From Progne subis subis (Eukaryota; Chordata; Aves; Passeriformes; Hirundinidae), in the NCBI GenBank assembly GCA_022316685.1, contig JAKJHU010001334.1, positions 16,650-80,649 of the forward strand: DNA of 64,000 nt, read 5' to 3'. The notes beneath the pieces are model-generated. The model did no database searches and had not been told where the DNA came from. It saw only the letters and a program-made list of their open reading frames with translations. Below are positions 40,801 to 52,900 of this stretch, piece after piece. How positions within the stretch are numbered: position 1 is the stretch's first letter; every line of letters starts with the position of its first letter. The position numbers and the translations under genes are program-made.

Positions 40801-43800
40801 AAGGAAAAATGAACTGGGTTTTGCCTGTGGTACAGCTGAGCTGCTGGCTGAATGCTAGACTGATGTGTTAGAAATTGAAGGGTACAAGATCCAGTACAGA
40901 AAGCTTAGCTGGATATGGAGAGTGATTTAAGAGTTGCCAGTATAGCTGTACTAGTTGCCTTTTTTTTTTTTCGTTCAGGATGTCTTTACTGTGAGAATTA
41001 TCCTATGGATTTCCCTTCCACACACCCTACCACAAACCTTGCCTTCCTCTCACTGCCCATCTTCTCCCCTCAAACAAAAGAAAGAAAAGGTCCCATTCCA
41101 GCCTTGTAGCCCAAGCTCTGGAAAGCTGATTTTTCTTAAAGTCGTGTTATGTTGTATGCTTGTCCTGGGGAAAAGATAAAATAGGTGAGGCCGCATTTTC
41201 AGAAAAATAAAGGTGCTCTCAGACAGCAAAACGACACATAAGCATGCATCTGGAGCTATGTGCTCTCCTCAAAACACATCTACCAGCTGGGATTTTAAAG
41301 TATTACCGTGATAGTTTTAGTTTTATTTGCTCGTTGACCAATTACCAGCATTTTTCAGACCAAACCAAAGAGTTTCTTGTGGCAGGTATGAGCAGCTTTG
41401 TTGTTTTGTGTAGTCCTGTCATCTAATTTTTTTGTGGGTGACATGGTTACTTTCTGATTGTTTTTGCTAATATTCATAAATATTTCTCTTCCGGCTGCTT
41501 GCAGACATTGGAATAAGTGACATTCAGGAATAATAATCAACTGGATTTTTGAGGTTTTTTTCAGTTGTTTTTGCATGTTTCTGCTTGTGTGTGATCAAAA
41601 CATTTGCCTCATGTATAGTCTCAATCTGTATACATTGTTGATGACCTTCCCAACACCTTTTTCCTCAATTAACACAGAGAATCCTCTACTTCCTGACAAG
41701 AAGTAAGAGTCTCATGAACTAAGCCAGTATATGTAGTAATATTTTTCTAAGGAAATTTCAATACTTCAATTCATTCTGCACTGAGTAATTCACTTCTCTC
41801 TGAACAGGTCAGTGCATTTAGAAACCTTCTCTGGCAGTCTTAATGTGCTTTCAACAGTCACAGCAGCTGATATCTAAACCCCACATTGATTTTGAAGAAT
41901 ACCAGAAAACTTGGAGAGGAAACACATATTCGGAAATTGTGCGCTGACCGTCGTAAAATGGCCTGGATCATTGTCTCCTTTTATAATTATTTGTGGTGGG
42001 TTGGCCCTGGCTGGATGCCAAGGGCTCACTAAAGCTGCCCTGTCACTGCCCTCCTTAGCCAGAGAGGTTGTGGAGCAGGAACAGGACAGGGAGACCAATT
42101 ACAGACCAATTAGAGGCAAAACAGACCTGACTGGGAGATTGCAGTTTAATTTCTTACCAGATTAGGGTAGGGTAATGAGAGATAAAACCCAAATATTAAA
42201 CATACCTTTCCATCATCCCTCCGTTCTTCCCTCAGTGGTGCAGGAGAATGAGGATTATGGTCAGTTCTTCACATGATGCTTCTAGTGCTAGATGCTTCTT
42301 CCTCTGTGGGAAGACTCCAGCATGAGGCTTCTCCTACTTGAGACAGTTCTCCATGGACTTATCCAATGTCCACAGGGACTTTAGGGGAATGTCAGCTCTG
42401 GTACCTTGAACATCTCCTACCACTCCTTCTGCACTGACCTTGGGGACTGCAGAGCTGTTCCTCTCATGTATTCTCGCTCCACTCTCTGGCTACATTTGGC
42501 ATTGTGTGGCTTTTCCCTCTTAAATATGTTATCCCAGAGGCTCTACTGTGGTCACTGATGGGCTCAGCCTTGGCCAGTGGTTGGTCTGTCTTGGAACTGT
42601 CTGGCACTGGCTCCATGGGACACAGAGGAAGCTTCTATGACCTTCTCACAGGTGCCCCCTCTGTAGCCCCCCACCAGCAACACCTTGCTGTGCAAACCCA
42701 GCACATGATTTCCTATCAGCCAGCAAGAGTAAGTCTTTCTTCCACTCTCATTATCAAAGGGTTTTTTCTGTCTTGTTTTAGACACGAAATCGCTTTGAAG
42801 GAACAAGGTCAGAGGTAGAGGAGCTCATGAACAAGATCAGAAGAAATCCTCAGGAACATAAAAGAGCAAATCACTTCACGATGGAAGGCTACCTCTATGT
42901 ACAGGAAAAAAGTAAGGTGCATTTTGTATTCCACAGTGTCCATATGGGGCATATGGGCAAGTCTTACCTCTACAGGTAACATGAGGATGCAAAGAATTTA
43001 CAGTTGATTAGAGTCATCTAAGTATATTTTCGAAGTTTTTAACAGCACTGTTACTGTGGCTCACAAAAAGAATATGGAGCTGAAAATGTGGCAGTTTTTT
43101 AGTAAAAGTAACTGAATTCAGGCTAGTTTTGTTTGACCAAAGAATGGATTTCATCTTATTTTTAATCCCTTACTAATGACCTCCCCTAGAACTGTCAAAC
43201 ATTTGTTGTCAGCCAGCAACATGAGTTGTCAAATTAGCCTCTGAAAAATTGGCTTGTTGAGTATGATGAAATTGAGTGTCATTTCCTTGATTCATTGATA
43301 CACTTTCATTACCTAATTGTGAAGATAGGGTCAAGCAAAGCAGGCTATATGTTTAGGTAGCTGGTGTTAAAATTCTTGCTGTGAAGGTGCATGTCGCATA
43401 AATCATATCCTGTCAACACTTCAAACAATTATAAATTTTTCTCACACTAGTAAAAAAGCCAAACAAGATGCAGAGCTCTTGTTGCTCAAGGAGTGACAAT
43501 TTATTGTAATTTATTATTTATTTTTCAACATTTTGCATAAATCATATTTTTGCCCTTATAGAGTGAGAAGACCTATTCTGTAGGAGAAGTAATTCAATAG
43601 TACTGAGGAGGTACAAAGGGTCAGAATCCAAGTTTGAACAGTTAGCATTATGGTGCAAATCTCAGAATACATTTTGCAGTAAGCTGGGCTCTAAAGTAAG
43701 TGTATTCTGTATAGGGTATGCACTGATTAATAGGAGAGAAGTTGGGATCAGACCTTTATCAAGAGATTGTTTAGAACTCGTAACAGAGGTGTGGTAATCT

Positions 43801-46800
43801 GTGGTTATTTAGCTTCAATTTACCAGATGTAGATCTAGCTTTCTGTGTTCTGCTAAATAAAGTCTCAAGGGGGTATTTACTTTATAGGGAAAAATTTTTT
43901 TGTCTGTAGTGGTGAGAGAAAGATACATTAATAGTTCTTCACATTTGTCATTAAGCGTAAGAGTGAAGTAGTACAACATGCATTGGTCTTCAGAATAATA
44001 AGCAGTTGTTAACATTTGTATGATGTTGCATAATATTCTTAATTTGAACCTTTGCTTTAAATAGTGCATTATTAGGAATTAAGTAGGGCTCTTAAGTATC
44101 ACTTTAGAAAGCAGGACAAGAGAATGCAGAAACTGGAAAAAGTACATACTATTTATTGCTTTTGTGTTATGCAGGGCCTGCTCCCTTGGTTCCAGTTGGG
44201 TGAAGCACTATTGCATGTACAGGAAAGAGACAAAGAAGTTCTCCATGATCCATTTGAACACAGATCAGGAGGGAAAGTTGTATGTATATGTTTATATAGT
44301 CTTATGAATACGTATATATAGTTGTATGTATGTTTACATAGTCTACTCTTACACTTGTCCTGTGTTAAGATCAGAGTGTGTTAGATATGTCAAGTACTTT
44401 CCTCCTCTACCTTCCTTGCCCCTTTCTTTCACCTTTCCTCATGCAATTCACTCTGCCATTGAAGGACATTAACCTAAAGTAGTGGATGGATTAATAGATA
44501 AGAATTCTTTACTTTTCAGTTGCTTCCTTTAGAAGACCAGAGGACCTGGTGCAGATAACATGCAATGCTTCACCATTTAGAATCCTGTTTATCCAGGAGG
44601 CCTTTAAATTTCTAGAATATAAATCAGAAAAATATAACAGACCTAGAAATTTCTTTATTAAATGATTCAGTTAGAGTTTTCTTTTGGAGATGTAAATATT
44701 AGAAGTGGGACTAGAACGGTGGATTTTCATAGGAATATGATTTGTAGTGATAACTGAATGTAATTTCAGGTATCTTTAAAAGCATCTGAAATATTCAATA
44801 CCCAAGGCTTTGTTTTTCTTTAATGGCGTTAATTCTACTGAAATAATTGGGAATTGATGGCACTTATTACCTTTAAAGATGATACATTAAATTAATGTAT
44901 TGATAGGGATCAAATGTGTTTAGTTGCAGGGAAAAAGATATATGAATCTGGAAATTATGGTGTGGGTCAATATGCTTCTAAATGCAACACCCTGCCCTAT
45001 CTTCAAATTTAGTTAGAAATTCATGTTGTTGGAATTTTATCAAGTTATTATATCCTATTAGTTTCAGCAGAGGGGAGATGGCTTTCCTAATTTTGAGGAC
45101 TCAGTATATTTATGAATATATTGAATTTGGAAGTATCTTTCAAAACCTTTGGAAAACCTAATGTACTGAAAATCAATGGTATTTGATTTCCTTAATCACT
45201 TCAGTCCTTCTATGTTATCCTAATTTACTCTAACTGTAATAAGCCATTTTAGTATAGTATATAGTATGTGTGTCTGAGCACTCAGCATTCTAAAACACCT
45301 CTGAAGCCATTTCTGCTGTATTAAAAGATCTCCCATTTAGAAACCCCTGCAGTTACTCCTTCAGCGACAGCTTTCTGTGTCTGGAGATGCTGAATAAGAC
45401 AATAAATAATGAAAATGTGCAGTTTATCCTGATTTAATCTGGTACAACTCAGGCAGCATTCACAGATGAGTTTGTGATTCCTGGGTAAAATAAGATCCTG
45501 GTGTTGGTCTGGAAGAAGGAGTTGGTTCTGTAAGACATGTTACAGATAGTAAAGAACATTTCCTTTGTTGTATTTAGTGTAGCCTTTACTATGGAAATCA
45601 CTGTGGCTGACATAAAATGGGAAAAGTCTCTTTGTGTGTTTATATTGTAACCAGTGCAAAATATTTTTGTTAGTTTAGCTTACTATGCTGCTGAGTCATT
45701 CTGCAAAGTACCAGCTAAAATGGACTCAATGTTTTTAGATTTCTGTCCCAGAAATGACCATAGAATTTATGTTATTGTGTAGAAAAGTGAATTGCAAACA
45801 TGGGCGAATTCTTTTGCGTGTGCCAGTTTTGAGTATAGCTTTTGCCATTTAATATAAATTTACCTTACTTGCCTTGTACAGCTGGCTTGCTGGAGCTTAT
45901 AAAAACTTAGAGAAACTGGGTCAAGCTTATAAAAACTTTCTTTTCACAGGGTGATGCGGAACTCTTTGTCCTTACGTATTGTACCAAAGAAATACAGATA
46001 CAATAGACAGGCGATTCTGTTTTGACTTGGAAGCTTCGGACAGGTAAGCTTGTGAATCACACTAGGAGGAGCTCTTTTAAGCAGTAGTTAAATCTACTGC
46101 AAAATTACCATTGCGTTTCCTTCTGATTTCTTCAATCCTCAGGCAGAGTTCCAGTGGGAATGGTCACTGGAGGAGCAGGCAAGCACTGCCATGGCTCACT
46201 GGGTTTTACCTCAGTTGTGTGTAGCAGAAGCAGAGGGGAACTAAACTGAAATGTTAAAACATTGCCTGAGCTCACATTGAAGAAAAAGCAAAGTTAAGAG
46301 GAGCTATTAAGAGTTGTTATCATAGTGAAGAAATGGCTTAAAATGAAGTACATACGGCTATAGAGAAAAGACTGATTGTAGTAATAATTTATATAGACGT
46401 GACCGCATTGTATCACAATCCTGCATTCCAAAATGATGGGTTGCTGAGGAGATATGCTGGATTTTCAGATTGAAATAAAGTTATTGGGATTTTGAGGCTT
46501 TTTGTGCCCGGTACAATCATCCAGTGCGCCTTGAAAATTGTTGCCACTGTCTTTTTGATGCACTACTTGTTGCTCTATTTCTAAAGAAAAAAAGTAGCTA
46601 ATCATTTTCTCTAAAGGATCCCAAAATTTGATAAATATTATCTTTCAACAGCATTCTAGTTTTCCTTCATTTATGAAGGTGAGGGTATCCAACTTAATAA
46701 GGTACTCCAGATAAATATGGCTGTCGTAATGTTACATTCTTTTGATGCAGAAATGGATCATGTCTGGAATTAAATGCTAGGTATAAATTAATGTATTGCT

Positions 46801-46932
46801 GGAGACTTTTTCCATCCACCCCCTCTGAGCTGCTTTTAATCTATGTTTGTTCCTTACTTACACCAGTTAATTACATGCTAATTTATAATATAGTAGGTCT
46901 TCAAGTTTTATAGGCTTTGGGTTTTTTTTGTG

Positions 46933-46972
<40 letters not shown>

Positions 46973-49900
46973 GTTTTTTTTTTTTTTTGCATCAGATTCT
47001 CAGTGCTTTTCACTTCAAAAGCACCGGGGCCAATGCTGTCAGACCCCCCTGTCCTGTGATTGCTAATGGTCTGCAGTTATGTCTGTGATTATGTGCTCAA
47101 ACTTTAATGAGTCTAAGCTGAGCTTTGTGTGACCAGTCGGACTGGCCTGAGGCACGTTCATTCCTACAACAAGCAATGGGTCAAGGGATGTGAAACTCCC
47201 AGTGCATCAGAAAACTTCTGGCCCGTGTGACAGATGACAAGATGGTCATTTACAGCTCAGGTGATGTTTGTCATCACTCTATAGCCTGCTTTGAACTTGC
47301 ATTTTTGAGTTGAGGAGGATGTGGTTTAGCTGTTCAAACACTGTATCCCAGCAGTACAACAGGGAGTAAAGATTTGTACTCCAGGCACCAGCTCCTCTTG
47401 GGTCACTGTATTGATTGGTCAGTAGGGACAACAGATTTCAAACTGAGTCTGATAAACTCGCTAAAAACTAGCGTAAGAAATGTCAGTCTGTCCCCCTCTG
47501 TGTGTCATTGCTCAGTGGGGTACCTGGAGTTCATACAGAGATGGATGGAGAGCAAGGTTTCCTTGATCCTGCAAAACACTTTTTCATTCTTTTCTCTGGT
47601 AAAGGGGGAAAAAACTCTAATTTGTCTTTCTGTCTTGATGTAATGGACACAATTTGATGCACTGTGACCTTGATATCAGATGTTTTTCTTTTAATAATAT
47701 ATGTGTGTAGTACTGAGATGTTCCCATGGAGATTAGTCCTCTGCTGCAGGCCATTAGCTTGTTTCCTTGGTATCAGTTCAGGGCACACTTATCCCTCAGT
47801 CTGTCCAAGTTAAAAAATAACGCAAGGGTTAACAGCTGGGCGTGGGGTTTTCTTTGGTATTGTGCTTTGGAAGGAAGCAAAGTCATAAAATTTTAGGGGA
47901 GACTTTTAAGTAGCAAACATTCAGCCTTCTGTGTGATTGAAATATGACTTGGAGCTAGCTGAAAATTTACTTTTTTTTTTTTTTTTTTAAGGGAAGCTGA
48001 GATGGTTGTTTTTTTCTTTAAATTCTGACATTCATGGCTCCAAGGGTGCTAAGATTCCGGTTAAATCTCTGTGAAGTGATACTTTTTCTATTTCTAGTAT
48101 TCCATGTTCACTTTTAGGTAACTAGTGGTAAATGGACTAGTTTTACTAGGTTTACTTGAAGAACCAGTGGTAAATGTATAGAAATTTAAATCTTAAGGAG
48201 AGAGCGGAGGTCTTCTAGGATAGTAAAAAGTTATTTTATTGATAAAAAACATTATCCTTCTGAAATACTACCTAGATTTTAATTTTTTTTCAATACACAA
48301 CAGTGTGGGAAGGTTTTGTTTCCTTTGACTTTATTTTGAAGACAAATAAATTATATTTCATACAGCATATACTGAGTTTGATGTATTGCTTCTAGGTTGA
48401 TACTATGATACCTTGGCAGTTGTAATTTAGTGAAAAGAACTAAATGGTTTGGGTTTTGGTTTTTTACTGGAGTAAGATGTTTGTTTTCATAAGATATTTA
48501 CTTGCAAGCTATGATGATTGTTGCTGTTTTTAAAGATGAAAATTATATATTGACTCAACAAATGGCATTTTGTATCTAACAACAATACAAATTCAAGTTT
48601 ATTTACAATTCACAAAATTCAGTAACTCAGCAAGTGTTGGAATCAGCAGGTGATCAACACTGAGCTATTTCAAATAAATAGTTTGCAGATGACGGTCCCT
48701 TTCCTTTTTTCTCCGTGTTCTCCCTATTTCTTACTGCATGTATCACTTCTATATCTTTTTATTTTCAAGATCAGCAGCGTTCAGTTACTAAGTAAAAGAA
48801 AATGAACCCTGACTTTTAGGACAATGGGCTTTTGCTTGTAGTTGGAATAGAATTTGAAAAGCAGTTTTTAGTTGATAAATGCAATTACTTTATGTTGTTG
48901 GTACATTTGCAGGCCTGGAGTTCCTGTGACCGTGCAAGCATTTTCTGAGGAAGACAGGAAGCTGTGGATGAAGCCTTGGATGGAAAAGAAGCTGTAAGCA
49001 TAGTTTTTAAAATTTTCTTTTATAGTGTAATGGGGAATTCTCCCACCCTCTGCTTTCTCATCCCATTTATACTTATAAACTGGAATTATGTAGTTTTCAA
49101 AATGATAGATTCAATGAATAAAGGATAAAAGTGAAAGAAAGCTCAGTGTAGATAACTGCTAATGCTGATAAGACAATTTTTCATTGTAATGACAGCATTG
49201 ATTTTTATAAATGGTCTCCCATCCCAATAATAATATTGGTGTTGTAGAAAATGTCTAGTATATATATAGCATGTTCACTTAGTCTTTTGCTGACATGCTG
49301 CATTCTAGTGGCAAAACTTACATGGGTGAGTTACTTGGTATTATTATTTCATTTTTTAAAAACAGATCAAAAAAGTTCTTGTCAATGGACTGAGATTGTA
49401 CATGAATTTGGTTAATTTCTGCCTCGCATCAGGAAACAGGTCTGAAATGCTGAATTGAAACAGTGATAAATATATTGGTCTTGTGGGCCAGAAATAATGG
49501 GGGTTTTTTTAGACAATGATGCAGTCATCTGTCTGCCCCAGTAGTAGGTTTGTTGTTACACTAATCTGGTTTCATTTGCAGAGATGTTTATTACCATAAC
49601 ATGTTGGCTGAGCTGGACTCCCCAGCAACTTCTGGAAAAGCCAAGCTGGGACATAAGTACCAGGAATTGTCACATTCACTGTGGGAATTGAACCTGCAGA
49701 GAAACATAGGAACATGGAGCACGTAAATCCCATTAATTTCAGTGGCTGTAGCTGACATTGTTCTGAGGGGGCATGGACCTCTGGTGACTCAGTTAGAGCT
49801 GCTGGTGGTGCTATGTTCTGGCTGTAAACAGCTGTATTTGTGCCTACTGAGCATTAAAATTGTGAGAGTATCTTTTTCTATGGTTTCATGCAAGTCTTTA

Positions 49901-52900
49901 AAATAATTTATGTCTATTTTGCTCTTTTTGTGTTAGCTGCTCATCAACTTGAATAAAGCGAATGCAAAACGAGAGGGAAGTAAGTATTTGAATTAGCACT
50001 AAGGATGATTTTGTTAATACTTTACAGTTGAGAAAGGCAAAGGTAATTTGTTGTTTTTTTGGGTTTTTTAATCTGGATCCAGCTTAATTATTTTTTTTAA
50101 ATCTTGAGTTTTGAATATTAATTGTAATTAATGGGTTTTCACACTGACTCAGTACATACAAAAGAATTGCACGACTGGATATCAGCTGGAGAAATGGTCT
50201 GATTGTTTTTGCCAATTTACTTCATGCCTGAAATTGATTCAAGGGTGAATTTGTATGTAAATGCATTACAATTTCTTAATCCATATTGTGTGTGCATTTC
50301 TGCTAGAATGTGCAGGTATGGTTTTAAAAGCAGTTGCAGCTGAATGTCAAGATAGCAAAAAAGCTGAATTTATGCATTTAAAATATAAACTGGAATATGG
50401 AAGTAGAAGAGATGGCTTTCTTTAGATGGCATTAGCTTTCTTCTGTTGGCAAAGCGTAAGAGTGAAATAAGGTATCCTTCTTTGATTATGAGGCGATTTT
50501 TGCTTGCTTTTTTAAAAACTTGAAATTGCTGATTAAAGCTGGATCCTGGTGTTATTAATAGAAATTTTTGCTCAGATTTGTCTTTTCATAGTGCAAGACC
50601 AGGTCCCCAGGAGCAAGAAGGCCAGATGTTTGGGGGGAAGGGCAGTTTTGCAGCATAAGCATTTAAATGAAGTTTTGATGTGAAGAAAAAGAGTAAGATA
50701 GGAACAACAAAGGAATACTGGAGCTCAGCTGTTGTCCTGTTCATGCATCTGCTTTCATGTAGTCAGATCATTAACTGCTGTGAAATGATATACATGTGTC
50801 CTGTATCTTTAGTGTGGGAATTTCTTTGGCTGAGGGTAGGACTCAGTAAAAGCCCTGCTGTTGATAATTATGTTTCTTCATCATAAGTACTTCCTTGTCC
50901 ATTTGGTGAACTCTCTCAGATGTTGTCGATGTTGCAGTAAGTACTGTTAAATTCCATCTTGCATCTGCCAACATGTGTAACTAATCAGAGATCCCATTCT
51001 TCAAAGGATGCTGCTGTGAACAGATTCACTGAAGCCGCTATCACCAGAACAAGCCTTTACTTTGGCTAGGCAGGCTTGTGAAGGGGAAAAAGCAGAATTT
51101 CTGTATAAAAAGTCACGTATTCTACCAATTTCAGAATATTTACAGTTTGGCCTCAGAAGTACTAGCTTTATGATTAAGTCCAGCCTTATTTTCAGTAAAA
51201 GACATAATTGCAATGTTGCTTTAAAACTGTTCAACCCTTTTTACTTTTTTGTAGGTGCACAGTTGGATAAGATAGGGTTCACCATCATCAAAAAGTGCAT
51301 CAGTGCTGTTGAAACACGAGGTAACGATCGACCTAGCCTATTTGTGAAGAGGGTGGAGCAGCTGCTCTGCTCTGTGAAGAAGGCTTGTGTGGTACAGTCT
51401 CCTGTAGATCTCTGGAAAAGACTTTACCATGGACGACATTTCACTGGTTACACTGACCAAGACACGAGTCTGTCCAATCCCATCCTTTTATGCATGGCTT
51501 TCTTTCAAGAAATGTTTGCCAGAAGTGCTCACAAGTGGGGAATAGCACCTCTCTTGACAAAGGGAGTCAATTTTTGTGCACAATAGCTAAGAAACCTGTG
51601 TTTTGTAGGCAGTGCCTGCACCTTTGCTTTGTTGTTGGAACGGAGTAATTTATTTCAGTGTTTCATTTCTGTTCAGTCTCTTAAGGCAGAAGAACAGGAG
51701 CTGAGCAGGCAGGTGATTAACAAAAAGTGTTGAAGTTTTTGTGGAGTTAGTATCACCCCAGGGACAAAGATGCTGTCAGGATTTATTGTTGCACATACTC
51801 ATTGCTGTACTTCCAGAATTGGTGGTGGAGGAGAGGTCAGTGTGCAGACAGTATTCAAGAGGTATTTGGGATTGATTTTGGAGAGGTTCTGCTGAAGTGT
51901 GTGTTGACCTGCTGCTCTGAGGCTCACTGTGTTGTGTATGGCATCGTGTGGAGAGACAGCTTGTTTGGCTGTGGCTTTTAAAAAAAGAGGTGGAGGCATG
52001 AAAGTAAGGTTACAGTATATTTCTTAGTTGGTTAAAAGAGAAGTTGTAATTTCTCTGTGTGCATTTTGTTTCTTTCCTCCTAAATTGTTGACTTTGCTTC
52101 CTACTCCCAAAAGGAACACTTAGAATTTTTCAGGAATTGTATCTTGTTTTTAGAGGTCTGGAATTGCACAGAAGCAGAATGCTTACATCTTCGTATATCC
52201 AGCTTAAATAAGATGAACAGAAGAGCAGGTTCATGCTTGCTGTCAGTGCAGCATCTTACTGAAAAATTGTATTCCATGTATAAACTTAGCATATAATATT
52301 ATTAGGAACACAAGCAGCCTTGGTGATACTTAGAATTTTGCATTTAAACAGCACGAAGTATCTGAAGTCCTTTTTCTCTTAGACCTTTTTGTATCAGTCC
52401 TGTCTGATGCATTAAAGATGTTATTCCAGATTAGGCCATATTCTGTCTGGTGTTATTCTTGTTCATTCTGTTCTTTTGAATATTTTTCAGATAAATTTGC
52501 CTGTCTCATCACTTTAAAATTTCAGTTACTGGCATTTACAGTCTGAATATTTGAGCTGGGAAATGTTGCTGATAAAGCTGGCATCCTACAGATAAGTTGT
52601 CTTCACTGCAAAACCCTGTCTCAATATAGTCTGGACCTTCTCTTTACAGTGAATGAGGCAGATTTAATAAAAAGAGTGGCATGTAATGAAAGGCTAGTTT
52701 TGGCCTATAGTACAGTGACAGGCTACCTTAAATACCTCATGGATTCTCCTTACTATAAGCAGTGTGGAGTGTACTATATTTGGTTTATTATTTATAAATG
52801 TATTCAAATAGTTTCCTTCAAGTAGTGGGCTGGTTATTTTTTCTCTTTCTGATACCCTGCAAGAAAAGTGAAACAAGAACACAACTGTGGAAAAAATGCA

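Larger units (their letters stand above)
39211..42781 (+). other. 3.6-kb intron with LTR near its 3' end
   Basis: Contains a 22-nt T run at 39452-39473 and, at about 41992-42705, an LTR that stops only 76 bp before the acceptor of exon 7. Between them, about 39600-41900 is unique-looking DNA without recognised elements. The last 76 bp carry the pyrimidine tract and TTTTAG acceptor. Confidence 0.85.
46044..48912 (+). other. 2.9-kb intron
   Basis: Contains a 37-nt T run (46935-46971) followed after GG by 15 more T (46974-46988), and an 18-nt T run at 47971-47988. No recognised transposable element. It ends in ATTTGCAG. Confidence 0.87.

Noticed and set aside
42504..42818. 104-codon open frame reaching into exon 7
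   Set aside because: It begins inside the LTR and enters exon 7 in the wrong frame, so it does not encode GRAF protein.
49575..49730. Alternative exon after TTTGCAG at about 49581
   Set aside because: The translation does not resemble any GRAF linker and I see no donor giving the phase needed by exon 12; the 43-bp exon at 49937 fits better.
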